Positions 27,961 to 36,403 of a DNA stretch of 64,000 nucleotides are shown here, piece by piece. A program made the position numbers and the translations under genes. The notes under the pieces are model-generated. The model was given only the letters and a program-made list of their open reading frames with translations. It was not told the origin of the DNA and did no database searches. Each line of letters starts with the position of its first letter. Position 1 is the first letter of the stretch. The stretch comes from Acidobacteriota bacterium. Its GTDB lineage: Bacteria; Acidobacteriota; Terriglobia; Terriglobales; Acidobacteriaceae. The stretch spans positions 1 through 64,000 of the forward strand of contig QIAM01000024.1 of NCBI GenBank assembly GCA_003225555.1. The letters run 5' to 3'.

Positions 27961-28836
27961 ATGAAACTGATTCGATTTGGTCAAGCAGGCCAAGAGGCTC
28001 CAGGAATTGTTACCGACGACGGCACACGTCTGGATGTCTCCGCCTTCGTGCGCGACTATGACGAGTCATTCTTCGCCAACGACGGACTAGCCCGCCTGAG
28101 CCAGTGGTTGAAAGAGAACGCCGCTTCCGCACCCCGAGTTGCGCCATCCGTCCGGCTGGGACCACCGATCTCCCGCCCCAGCAAAATTATTTGTATCGGA
28201 TTGAACTTTCGCGACCACGCTAACGAAAGCCAGATGGAGATCCCGAAAGAGCCCGTCATATTCTTTAAAGCTACTACCTCACTCGTCGGGCCAGACGATG
28301 ACCTGGTAATTCCAAAGAATGCACAAAAAGTGGATTGGGAAGTCGAATTGGCGGTCGTAGTCGGCAAGAAGGGCACCTATGTCGAGCGAGGAGATGCGCT
28401 CGAATATGTGGCGGGCTACGTTCTGCACAACGACTATTCCGAGCGTACGTTTCAGCTCGAGCGTGGCGGACAATGGGTCAAGGGAAAGAGTGCGGATACG
28501 TTCGCGCCACTGGGGCCGTTTCTGGCCACGCGTGACGAAATTCGAGACACCGCCCGCTTGAAAATGTGGCTCAAAGTGAATGGCTCTTTCCGGCAACGTA
28601 GTTCCACTGGCGAGATGATTTTTGATGTACCCACGCTCGTCAGCTACGTCAGCCAATTCATGACCTTGCTGCCCGGTGATGTGATCAGCACCGGAACACC
28701 GGCTGGAGTCGGATTGGGCATGAAGCCGCCGCAATATCTGAAGGCCGGCGATGTCGTCGAACTGGGGATCGACCAGCTTGGGGAGTCGCGACAGTCGGTA
28801 GTGGCATGGCAGCCCGCATTGCTCCCTGTGCTGTAG
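27961..28836 (+). CDS. Fumarylacetoacetate hydrolase family protein
   Basis: 291 residues. The FAH fold shows the C-terminal catalytic/metal core: ICIGLNFRDHANES, PVIFFKATTSLVGP, VDWEVELAVVVGKKG (acidic Mg ligands), GYVLHNDYSERTFQ, KSADTFAPLGP and GDVISTGTPAGVG. Members cleave or decarboxylate 2-keto or acylpyruvate compounds in aromatic or sugar-acid catabolism; the exact substrate cannot be read. Start at ATG 27961 with an SD (acggag). Divergent from module B, with about 230 bp between. Confidence 0.92.
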   Translation: MKLIRFGQAGQEAPGIVTDDGTRLDVSAFVRDYDESFFANDGLARLSQWLKENAASAPRVAPSVRLGPPISRPSKIICIGLNFRDHANESQMEIPKEPVIFFKATTSLVGPDDDLVIPKNAQKVDWEVELAVVVGKKGTYVERGDALEYVAGYVLHNDYSERTFQLERGGQWVKGKSADTFAPLGPFLATRDEIRDTARLKMWLKVNGSFRQRSSTGEMIFDVPTLVSYVSQFMTLLPGDVISTGTPAGVGLGMKPPQYLKAGDVVELGIDQLGESRQSVVAWQPALLPVL

Positions 28837-28871
28837 GAGTCCTTGTCGTCGTGGCTCACTACAGGCGGGTT

Positions 28872-30272
28872 CTAACGAGAGATTTCTCTGCGTCGACGCC
28901 GCGAAGAAAAATAAGCGAACAGCGGAATCCCCGCCAGGATCACCAGCACTCCATATCCAGAATTCGGCCAATTACCGATAAATGTGTAGCTCAAGAAAGC
29001 AGCTGCCACCGCCACGAAAACCGCCGGCACGAAAGGATAACCCCACATGCGATATGGACGCGGCGCATCCGGCTCGCGTATGCGGAACACAAACACCGTG
29101 CTCCCCGCAATCAGGTAGAACAGCCACTCCGCAAAAATCGCCAGCGTAAATAATTGGCCGAAGTTCGCTCCCAGGAGCAAAAGCAGGATCGACAGCCCAG
29201 CCTGTACCACGATCGCCACCGATGGCGTATGAAAACGCGGATGCACCTTGGCCAGCGCCGAGAAGAAATATCCATCCCGCGCCACCGCGAACGGCACGCG
29301 CGCCCCGCTCATGATCGTGCCATTCAAGGTGACAAGCATCGACAACGCCATACCCAAAGAAACGAATCCCGCCCCCATCCGCCCCATCACCAGCGCAACC
29401 GCGTCTGAAGCTGGCCGTTTCGAAGCCGCAATGGCATCCGCCGGCAACACATACTGCACCCCCAAATTGACCAGCACGTAAAGAACTCCCACAATCGCCA
29501 CGCCCGCAATCAAGGCAATCGGAAGGTTCCGCTCCGGTTGCTTCACCTCGCCAGCAACCATGTTCAGATCATTCCATCCGTCGTAAGCCCACAGCGCCGC
29601 CACCAGCGCCGCCATGAAACCAGCGATCCCGCCCTTTGCGCCCGCATAGATTCCAGTGAAGTGACTCCAACCGCTGCCCGCCGCCCTTCCTCCTCCAAAG
29701 CACACCACCACAATCCCCAAAATGATCGCAATCTTGAGCAGCGTGAACACCAACTGAAACTCTCCCGCCTTCTTCACTCCGATGTAGTTCAGAAACGAAA
29801 TGAAGACCGCCGCGGCAATCGCGACCAGCTGTCCCCACGTGATCGCGAAAGGCGTCGAAATTACATTCGCCCCGAAAAACGAGAACACCTCAAACGTTCC
29901 CAGAATCCGCACCAGCCCGGTGACCACAGTCGCCACCGACGCAGGCTTGGCAATGACGAACCACGTCCACGCATAAAGAAATCCGCTGAGCGGTCCATAC
30001 GCATCGCGCACGTAAACGTACTCACCACCCGCTTGCGGCCGCATCGCGCCCAGTTCCGCATAGGTAAGCGCCCCGAAGAACGACAACATCCCGCCCACCA
30101 GCCACGCCAGATACACCAGCTTGGCCGAGCCCACAGCCTTCATCATTTCCGAAGGAACCAGAAAAATGCCGCTGCCAATAATCGTCCCCACGACGACCGC
30201 AGCGGCATGGCTCACGCCCAGGTCCCGGGACAGCTCTGCTCGCGAAGCTTCTGGGGGAGCTGAAGTTGTCAT
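28872..30272 (-). CDS. APC-superfamily amino-acid permease
   Basis: 466 residues, about 12 membrane helices. The first helix has the APC signature (VVGTIIGSGIFLVPSEMM); YAELGAMRPQAGGEYVYVRDAYG and GAVAALWAYDGWNDLNMVAGE-like segments (around 29600) follow the LAT/serine-threonine exchanger group (SteT-like). Likely imports or exchanges neutral amino acids across the cytoplasmic membrane. Stands alone, convergent with the FAH gene. Confidence 0.93.
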   Translation of the reverse strand: MTTSAPPEASRAELSRDLGVSHAAAVVVGTIIGSGIFLVPSEMMKAVGSAKLVYLAWLVGGMLSFFGALTYAELGAMRPQAGGEYVYVRDAYGPLSGFLYAWTWFVIAKPASVATVVTGLVRILGTFEVFSFFGANVISTPFAITWGQLVAIAAAVFISFLNYIGVKKAGEFQLVFTLLKIAIILGIVVVCFGGGRAAGSGWSHFTGIYAGAKGGIAGFMAALVAALWAYDGWNDLNMVAGEVKQPERNLPIALIAGVAIVGVLYVLVNLGVQYVLPADAIAASKRPASDAVALVMGRMGAGFVSLGMALSMLVTLNGTIMSGARVPFAVARDGYFFSALAKVHPRFHTPSVAIVVQAGLSILLLLLGANFGQLFTLAIFAEWLFYLIAGSTVFVFRIREPDAPRPYRMWGYPFVPAVFVAVAAAFLSYTFIGNWPNSGYGVLVILAGIPLFAYFSSRRRRREISR

Positions 30273-30528
30273 GATTCTCGTTTGAAAAAGTCCGCTGCAG
30301 TATACGTCAGCCCTGATCCCGATCCGGAACCAGTCTGTCAGGGCAATTTTTCAAAGTCCGGAGTTCGAAGTCGCAGACGACGCTTGAAAATGGCTGTACC
30401 AAGTGTCGCTTGAGCTTGGATGCCAGGCCCAGTAAGGGTTTTACTGTAACTCCACCCCTAAAACACCCCCACTTCTAAACCCCCGTTTCCTCTTCCACAT
30501 CAAACTTGTCGCACGTCCAGGAGGATGC

Positions 30529-31671
30529 ATGTTCGCAGCGCGAGTCCGGTCGCACAGGTGTGAGTTCATTCCGCTTCTTCTTCTGTCGTGTGTTGGCCTG
30601 ACCCAGCTTGGGTGCGGCGTGAGCAAAGGCGGCACCAAGAACCCGCCCCCGAATGCAAAACAAGTTCTCTACGTCGCCGATAGCGGCAATAACGTCTCAG
30701 GCTGGACGATCCAGAGTGATGGCTCGCTTACCGCCATCTCCGGCTTGCCTTTCGCCGTAGGTGGCACCAGTGTCGCAGCCCACCACAACGGAAAATTCCT
30801 CTTCAGCATGGGCGGCACCAGCCAAGCCAACAACGCCCTGAACACCGATGCGGTCGCCTCCGGTGGAGCGCTGAGCGTGGCCTCTACCGTCCCCGACAGT
30901 ACGCTGGCGGGCGGCATGTCCATCAATCCCGCCGGCACGGCCCTTTATGTGAGCAGCATTGATGCAGCACAAGGGAACTGGGGATGGAAAACATATTCGA
31001 TTCATTCCGACGGCAGCCTGCAGTTTGTCAGCGGCATGATCAATCAAGTCCCCAGCGAACTGGTGTTCACGCCTGACGGCTCCAACGCCTATAGCGGGAA
31101 CTGCTACCATTTGGGCTCGATTATCGACCACTATACCGTCGCTTCCGATGGCACGCTCACCTTCACCGGAGACCCGTTGCCCTATAGCTACACTTTCGGC
31201 CAGTGCATCTATGCCATCGCCATCACACCCGCAGGGAACACGATCGCGTCGGTTTGGGCGAATGCTGACAGCCAGGGTCCAGCAGACAATTTCATCCTGC
31301 TGTTTGGTCTGGATTCCAGCACCCACAAACTCAATCCTCCGGGGCCGACTTCTCCTGCAAGCGGAGTCGGCAGGGACACCGTCTTCGACCCTTCCGCCAA
31401 GTTTCTGGTAGTCGCGCAAGACAACGGTGTTGGCGTCTACCAGGTTGGATCGAACACGGTCACCGAGGTGAGCGGCTCACCGTTCGCCGCGGGAACAAAG
31501 TTCACTCGCGTCAAGTTCTCTCCTTCGGGCGGACAAGTCGTCGCCCTCAGCCGCGAAGGGCAGCAGCTTTTTGTTTTCAGCTTTAACGGTTCGACCGGGG
31601 CCTTGACCACCGCCCCCGGTTCGCCCATGTCCACCACTACACCGAATGACCTGGCCATCATTCAGCAATAG
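30529..31671 (+). CDS. Lactonase-like seven-bladed beta-propeller lipoprotein
   Basis: 380 residues with a lipoprotein signal (LSCVGLTQLGC). Repeating blades follow the lactonase/YncE pattern: VLYVADSGNNVSGWTIQSDG, MSINPAGTALYVSS, LVFTPDGSNAYSG, IAITPAGNTIASVWA and VKFSPSGGQVVAL. Catalytic residues of 6-phosphogluconolactonase are not evident, so a structural or binding role is as likely. Strong SD (aggagg) before ATG 30529. Confidence 0.85.
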   Translation: MFAARVRSHRCEFIPLLLLSCVGLTQLGCGVSKGGTKNPPPNAKQVLYVADSGNNVSGWTIQSDGSLTAISGLPFAVGGTSVAAHHNGKFLFSMGGTSQANNALNTDAVASGGALSVASTVPDSTLAGGMSINPAGTALYVSSIDAAQGNWGWKTYSIHSDGSLQFVSGMINQVPSELVFTPDGSNAYSGNCYHLGSIIDHYTVASDGTLTFTGDPLPYSYTFGQCIYAIAITPAGNTIASVWANADSQGPADNFILLFGLDSSTHKLNPPGPTSPASGVGRDTVFDPSAKFLVVAQDNGVGVYQVGSNTVTEVSGSPFAAGTKFTRVKFSPSGGQVVALSREGQQLFVFSFNGSTGALTTAPGSPMSTTTPNDLAIIQQ

Positions 31672-31879
31672 GGAAGAGGGAAGACGGTGGGGAGTGGAAG
31701 GGTGTACAAGAACCTGAAGTTTCGGCCCGCGGCGGAATGGTGGTTCTCCCCGTGCTCACGCCGCTGCGGGCTGCAACGAGGAAGCGTCGAAAGAATGAGG
31801 TCTGCCATTACGTTCGTCCTTTACGACCGCAGCATGCAGCGAGCGCAAGCGGGAAGAAGGCGATTGCTCCGCTCGCATC

Positions 31880-33325
31880 TCAAGCTGGGTACTTTGCCGC
31901 GCGGGTTCGAAAAACGGCACTGGCCGTCCATCCGACGGAAAACGTCACGCACGTCCCAATCGTGACCCACCACGTGTACGGCACGTGTGTCCACCGCCAC
32001 AGGTACAGTTCGATGCCAAACCCAAACAGCATACCCACCATCGCTCCCGGCTGATTCGCACGCCGCGTTAGCACACCCAGCAGAAACACGCCGAGCAGCG
32101 CCCCGTAGGCCACCGACGCGATCTGCAATCCAACTTCGACCACTCTTCCAACCTTGTGCAGCGACAATACCGCCAACCCAAACAGCAGCAGCGACCAGAA
32201 AAACGTCGACAATCTGGAAAGCCGCATTCGCGTCCGCTCATCGGACTGCGGACGCAGCCGCACATAGAAATCCATGATCGAGCTCGACGACAGCGAGTTC
32301 AGCGCAGCACTCAGGTTCGACATCGCGGCCGCCAGAATGGCCGCAATCAGCAAACCCGAGATTCCATGCGGCATCTGCGTAACAATGAAAGTCGGATAAA
32401 TCCGGTCCGGCTTGCCAAAAACCGCTGACGGCACACGATAGAACGCCCACAGCATCACACCCACGACGAGAAATAACGAAAACTGAAACAGAATAGCCAC
32501 CCCACTCGAAAGTAGCGCCGTTACCGACTGTTTCTGACTTCGCGCCGCCAGCAACCGCTGCACAATCAGTTGATCGGTCCCATGGCTCGCGGTAGTCAGG
32601 AATGCCCCACCGATCGCGCCCGCCCAAAATGTGTAAGGAATCCAAAAGCTGGTCCGGAAATCGAACACCTGCAATTTACCTGCACTCGCCGCCACGGCGT
32701 GAATCGCCGCCCATCCGCCCGGCACCAGCTGCAAGATCGTCGCCAACCCAACCAGCGTCCCACCGACATAGATCCCGGTTTGCACCACGTCAGTCCAGAT
32801 CACAGCCGCCAGCCCACCCTCAAACGTATAGATCAGCGTCAATGCCGTGATGATCGCAATCGACGCCACCTCGCCCGTCCCCAGCGCAATCGACACCACA
32901 ATCGACACCGCATACACGCGCACGCCCTCCGCCGCCGCCCGTGTAAGCAGGAACAGCCCTGCAGTCAAAGACCGCAGCCCGCGCCCAAACCGCCGCTCAA
33001 TCAATTCATAAGCTGTATAGAGATCCCCACGGAAGTAATGCGGCAGAAACACAAAGCTGATCACCACCCGCCCGACCACATATCCCATCACCAATTGCAG
33101 GAAAGTAAGGTTCGTATCGTAGGCAATCCCCGGCACGCTGATGATGGTCAGCGTGCTGGTCTCAGCCGCCACGATGGATAGCGCAATCGCCCACCATGGA
33201 ATCTCGCGTCCCGCCAAAAAGTAGTCGCGCATCGAGCGCTGTTTCTTGCGGAAGCGCAGCCCAAACAGGGTGATCCCCGCTAGGTAAAGCCCAACAATCG
33301 CGAAATCAAGCTTATTCAGCCCCAT
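31880..33325 (-). CDS. Sodium:solute symporter (SSS family)
   Basis: 481 residues, about 13 membrane helices. Typical SSS features: DYFLAGREIPWWAIALSIVA (helix 1 region), AAETSTLTIISVPGIAY, FEGGLAAVIWTDVVQTGIY, GTDQLIVQRLLAARS and MSNLSAALNSLSSSSIMDFY (sodium-site helix). Members take up sugars, sialic acid, proline or other solutes. Divergent from a BadF-type sugar kinase across a palindromic repeat, which suggests an amino-sugar or other sugar substrate. Confidence 0.93.
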   Translation of the reverse strand: MGLNKLDFAIVGLYLAGITLFGLRFRKKQRSMRDYFLAGREIPWWAIALSIVAAETSTLTIISVPGIAYDTNLTFLQLVMGYVVGRVVISFVFLPHYFRGDLYTAYELIERRFGRGLRSLTAGLFLLTRAAAEGVRVYAVSIVVSIALGTGEVASIAIITALTLIYTFEGGLAAVIWTDVVQTGIYVGGTLVGLATILQLVPGGWAAIHAVAASAGKLQVFDFRTSFWIPYTFWAGAIGGAFLTTASHGTDQLIVQRLLAARSQKQSVTALLSSGVAILFQFSLFLVVGVMLWAFYRVPSAVFGKPDRIYPTFIVTQMPHGISGLLIAAILAAAMSNLSAALNSLSSSSIMDFYVRLRPQSDERTRMRLSRLSTFFWSLLLFGLAVLSLHKVGRVVEVGLQIASVAYGALLGVFLLGVLTRRANQPGAMVGMLFGFGIELYLWRWTHVPYTWWVTIGTCVTFSVGWTASAVFRTRAAKYPA

Positions 33326-33404
33326 GCGGAATAATTATCGCGGCAACCAAGTCATTGCACGAGTGAGACTCTGTAGTCCCCACTTAGCAGGCGAAGCGGA
33401 GCTC

Positions 33405-33571
33405 GTAGCGCCGGCATCCTGCCGGCTGTCGCGAGAGCCTGCCCTGAGCCTGTCGAAGGGGCGTCCCGCCCTCCGCTCCGAAGGCCGAAATGAAATCGCC
33501 GATTTCTTCGTTGCTGCCGGCAGCGGCGGGCGAGGACGCCCGCCGCACAGCCGCCGGGACGGCGGCGCTAC
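33405..33571. repeat. Long palindromic repeat between symporter and kinase genes
   Basis: The left arm gtagcgccggcatcctgccg and the right arm ending cgggacggcggcgctac are inverted copies; inner parts (ctgtcgcgag, ccctgagcctgtcgaagggg) form further hairpins. Related to the 68-bp copy at 9067-9134. It fills most of the spacer between the two divergent genes. Confidence 0.75.
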
Positions 33572-33607
33572 CGGCAACTGGCAACTGCTCTGTGTTAGAA
33601 CTAACCC

Positions 33608-34588
33608 GTGACCTACTATCTCGGCATCGACGGAGGCGGCAGCAAGACCACATGCGCCGTCGGCGATGGCGCCACAACGCTCGCCACCTCAACCACCGGG
33701 CCCAGCAACGTCGTCCGAGTCGGAAAAGCGCAGGCACGCGAATCACTGCACCTCGGGGTGCGCCAGGCCTGTGCCGCTGCCGGAATCACCCCCGCGCAGG
33801 TTTCTCACACCTGCCTCGGTGCCGCCGGCGCTGCCCGCCCGGAGATTGCCGGTACACTCCGCCGCGCTCTGGCGGAAATCCTATCGCCTCCCATCGAAGT
33901 CGTCGGCGATATGGATATTGCTCTAGAAGCCGCTTTCGACGCCGGCCCCGGAGTGATCGTGATCGCCGGCACCGGTTCGATTGCATACGGCCGCGACCCG
34001 CAGGGGAGCATCTCCCGTGCCGGAGGCTGGGGCTTCGCGATCTCCGATGAAGGCTCCGCTCACTGGATCGGACGCTCCACCATCATGGCCGTTCTCCGCG
34101 CCGCAGACGAATCAGCAACTCGCGACCCAGCCTCCGCAGAGATCTCACACCTGTCCCGTGCCTTGATGGAAGCGTGGTCCGCGGAATCGCTGAACGATCT
34201 TGCCGCCGCCGGAAATTCAAGGCCCCCGCCCGACTTCGCCGCGTTGTTCCCCGCAGTCCTCGCCGCTGCCGATGCGGGCGATGAGTTGGCTCAGACAGTT
34301 CTGACCCGCGCGGGAACTGAACTGGCTCAACTCGCCGACATCGCCATTCGCCGTCTGTTCCTAGACGCATCTTCGCCGTCAAAGGCCACGGAAGGAGTAT
34401 CCTCCGTCCCGGACGCCGCGGTCCCGCTGGCCATGGCCGGAGGCGTCTTTCGTCATGCCTCGTTCGTGCGGCAGGTTTTCTACAATGAAGTCGTCAAGCT
34501 GCAACCGCGAGCGAAGCTGAATCCGCTGGTGGTCGATCCCGTGGAAGGCGCCCTGCGTCTAGCCCGCAAGCCGCCACGACTCACGTAG
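33608..34588 (+). CDS. BadF/BadG/BcrA/BcrD-type ATPase, probable N-acetylglucosamine kinase
   Basis: 326 residues, GTG start. ASKHA fold: phosphate-1 loop YLGIDGGGSKTTCAVGD, VCLGAAGAARPE-like strand, VVGDMDIALEAAFDAGPGVI, phosphate-2 IAGTGSIAYGRDPQG, GGWGFAISDEGSAHWIG and adenosine motif VPLAMAGGVFRHASF. The layout matches GlcNAc/MurNAc kinases (NAGK, MurK) more than the iron-sulphur activases, since no Cys cluster is present. Paired divergently with an SSS transporter, so uptake and phosphorylation of an amino sugar is the likely role (inference). Confidence 0.88.
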   Translation: MTYYLGIDGGGSKTTCAVGDGATTLATSTTGPSNVVRVGKAQARESLHLGVRQACAAAGITPAQVSHTCLGAAGAARPEIAGTLRRALAEILSPPIEVVGDMDIALEAAFDAGPGVIVIAGTGSIAYGRDPQGSISRAGGWGFAISDEGSAHWIGRSTIMAVLRAADESATRDPASAEISHLSRALMEAWSAESLNDLAAAGNSRPPPDFAALFPAVLAAADAGDELAQTVLTRAGTELAQLADIAIRRLFLDASSPSKATEGVSSVPDAAVPLAMAGGVFRHASFVRQVFYNEVVKLQPRAKLNPLVVDPVEGALRLARKPPRLT

Positions 34589-34591
34589 CGG

Positions 34592-34631
34592 CGGACGCCT
34601 TCGTCGGCCCGCACTCGGACGAAAGCGTCCG
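34592..34631. repeat. Hairpin repeat after the sugar kinase gene
   Basis: Inverted arms cggacgccttcgtc and ggacgaaagcgtccg, starting 4 bp after the kinase stop. No T tract. The core resembles the ggcggac...gtccgcc hairpin inside uvrC (42634-42653). Confidence 0.6.
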
Positions 34632-34673
34632 GGGCCACTTGGATTGCAAGGGTAAAGACAGGCACTGGCCGTG

Positions 34674-35435
34674 ATGGAACGATCGGCTCAAAGAGTCCAG
34701 ATGAATTCGGAAAGATCCGAGACCGCAGTCGACCCCGCCGGGCTTCCCGCCCAACCGACTTCCGCCGCAGTCTCCGAAGAGCAACAGCGCGTCTCTGGCC
34801 CCAGCCTCACCGAAGACCTCGCCCTGGCTCTGTTGAACGACCGAGACCTCTCGGACGAAGAAGTCGAGAATCTCGCCAAGAACACCAGCGTCACAAAATC
34901 CCGCAAGGTGCGCTTCGCCATCGCCACCCATCCCCACGCTCCGCGCCACATCTCGCTGAAGGTGGTCCGCGAGTTCTACACCTTCGACCTGATGCAGTAC
35001 GCGCTAACTCCCGGAGTCGCTGCCGATCTGAAACACGCCGCCGACGAGCTGCTAGTAACTCGTCTTCCTTCCATCACCCTGGGAGAACGCATCTCCCTCG
35101 CCCGCCGGAGTTCCGAAAGTATCGCCGCCGCTCTCTTGCTCGACAAGGAATCGCGCGTCTGGCAAACCGCGCTGGGAAATGGACGCCTCACCGAGGCCGC
35201 CGTAGTCAGAGCGCTGCTTCGCCCCAGTGCAAGCGCAGCCTTTGTTGAAGCGGTCTGCCATCACCCGAAGTGGTCGCCTCGTCACGAAATCCGCATAGCC
35301 CTGTTACGCAACGGAAAGATACCCTTGGCCCGCGCCCTCGAATTTGCCCGCACCCTGCCGCCACCGCAGTTGCGCGACATTCTCCACAGTTCGGACCTGC
35401 CCGAGAAAGTGAAGCAATACCTTCGCAAGTCGTAG
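34674..35435 (+). CDS. Conserved helical (HEAT/DUF2336-like) protein of unknown function
   Basis: 253 residues, soluble, all-helical by composition. After a disordered start (to about residue 40) come LALALLNDRDLSDEEVENLA, KVRFAIATHPHAPRHISLKV, FDLMQYALTPGVAADLKHAA and a C-terminal run (RHEIRIALLRNGKIPLARAL) resembling leucine-rich-variant/HEAT repeats. No catalytic motif. ATG 34674 preferred over the GTG one codon earlier. Possibly a protein-interaction scaffold; I do not know a named family with certainty. Confidence 0.7.
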   Translation: MERSAQRVQMNSERSETAVDPAGLPAQPTSAAVSEEQQRVSGPSLTEDLALALLNDRDLSDEEVENLAKNTSVTKSRKVRFAIATHPHAPRHISLKVVREFYTFDLMQYALTPGVAADLKHAADELLVTRLPSITLGERISLARRSSESIAAALLLDKESRVWQTALGNGRLTEAAVVRALLRPSASAAFVEAVCHHPKWSPRHEIRIALLRNGKIPLARALEFARTLPPPQLRDILHSSDLPEKVKQYLRKS

Positions 35436-35457
35436 CGCCGCCGTCGCGCCCACGCCT

Positions 35458-35500
35458 ATGTGGGGACAGCCGCCCTCGGCTGTCCGTCCGGGCGCAGCCC
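35458..35500 (+). repeat. Half copy of the 'atgtggggacagcc' palindromic element
   Basis: atgtggggacagccgccctc followed by ggctgtccgtccgggcg. It matches the left arm of the elements at 42811-42925 and 50679-50807 but lacks the right arm. Just downstream of the helical-protein gene. Confidence 0.65.
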
Positions 35501-35524
35501 GGTGCTGAAGAGGATCCTCGCATC

Positions 35525-36286
35525 CTACCTCCCACCGCCCACCGCAACTATCGCCCCAGTCACATACGAAGCCGCTGGCGAAAGCAGCCACAGCACCGCC
35601 TCCGCAACTTCCTCGGGCTTCCCAGCCCGGCCCATCGGAATCGTCCCCATCAGCCGCTGCAAACGGCCTGGTTCTCCATTGTTCGCATGAATCTCAGTAT
35701 CGATCAGGCCCGGAGCGACCGCGTTCACGCGAATCCCCTCGGTTGCAACCTCCCGCGCCAGTCCGAGAGTGAAAGTGTCAATCGCCCCTTTCGACGCCGC
35801 ATAGTGCACCCACTCCCCCGCTGAGCCGTATTGCACGGCGCGGGACGAAATATTCACGACAGCCCCACCAGAACCGCCGCGACGCGTGGACATGCGCCGC
35901 ACAGCTTCACGCGCGCATAAGAAGGAGCCAGTGACGTTGACCGCCAGGACTTCCGCAAGCGCTTTGGCGCTCACCGCCTCAACGCGCGCAAACCCGCCAG
36001 TAATGCCCGCGTTATTTGCCAAGCCTTTGATAGGACCGAGTTCACGCTCCGCAGTCTCGAACAAGCGCAAAACATCTTCTTCGCGGCTGACGTCTCCCTG
36101 AATCGCAATCGCCCGCCCGCCGGACGAACAAATTTCGCGCACGACCTGTCGAGCCCGAGCTTCACTGCGAGCGAAATTCACCGCGACGGCAAACCCGTAT
36201 TTACTAGCGCCCTTGGCCACAGCCGCGCCAATCCCCCGCGCCGCCCCGGTAACGATGAGTGCGCCGGCTTCATTGGTCTTGGACAT
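35525..36286 (-). CDS. SDR-family NAD(P)-dependent oxidoreductase
   Basis: 253 residues from ATG 36286. Classical SDR: nucleotide loop VTGAARGIGAAVA, acidic GDVSREED, NNAGITGG, catalytic Ser (VVNISSRAVQ) and YxxxK (HYAASKGAIDTF), and VNAVAPGLIDTEI. NFARSEARAR after strand 2 suggests NADP preference. A FabG/glucose-dehydrogenase-like enzyme of unknown substrate. Confidence 0.93.
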   Translation of the reverse strand: MSKTNEAGALIVTGAARGIGAAVAKGASKYGFAVAVNFARSEARARQVVREICSSGGRAIAIQGDVSREEDVLRLFETAERELGPIKGLANNAGITGGFARVEAVSAKALAEVLAVNVTGSFLCAREAVRRMSTRRGGSGGAVVNISSRAVQYGSAGEWVHYAASKGAIDTFTLGLAREVATEGIRVNAVAPGLIDTEIHANNGEPGRLQRLMGTIPMGRAGKPEEVAEAVLWLLSPAASYVTGAIVAVGGGR

Positions 36287-36330
36287 AGGATTCGCCGCAG
36301 ACAACGAAGGAGTCTGAATTGTCTAGAAGG

Positions 36331-36364
36331 CGCAGCCGTTTTCAGGCGGAGCGAAGGATCTCCC
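36331..36364 (+). repeat. Dispersed repeat, copy 4 (truncated)
   Basis: gcgcagccgttttcaggcgg then agcgaaggatctcc: the inner part of copy 1 (1252-1300) without the tcatcctga start. Lies between the SDR and channel genes. Confidence 0.65.
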
Positions 36365-36403
36365 GGGCATCGAACTTGGACGGAGCATTCCGACCACTGG
36401 CCC

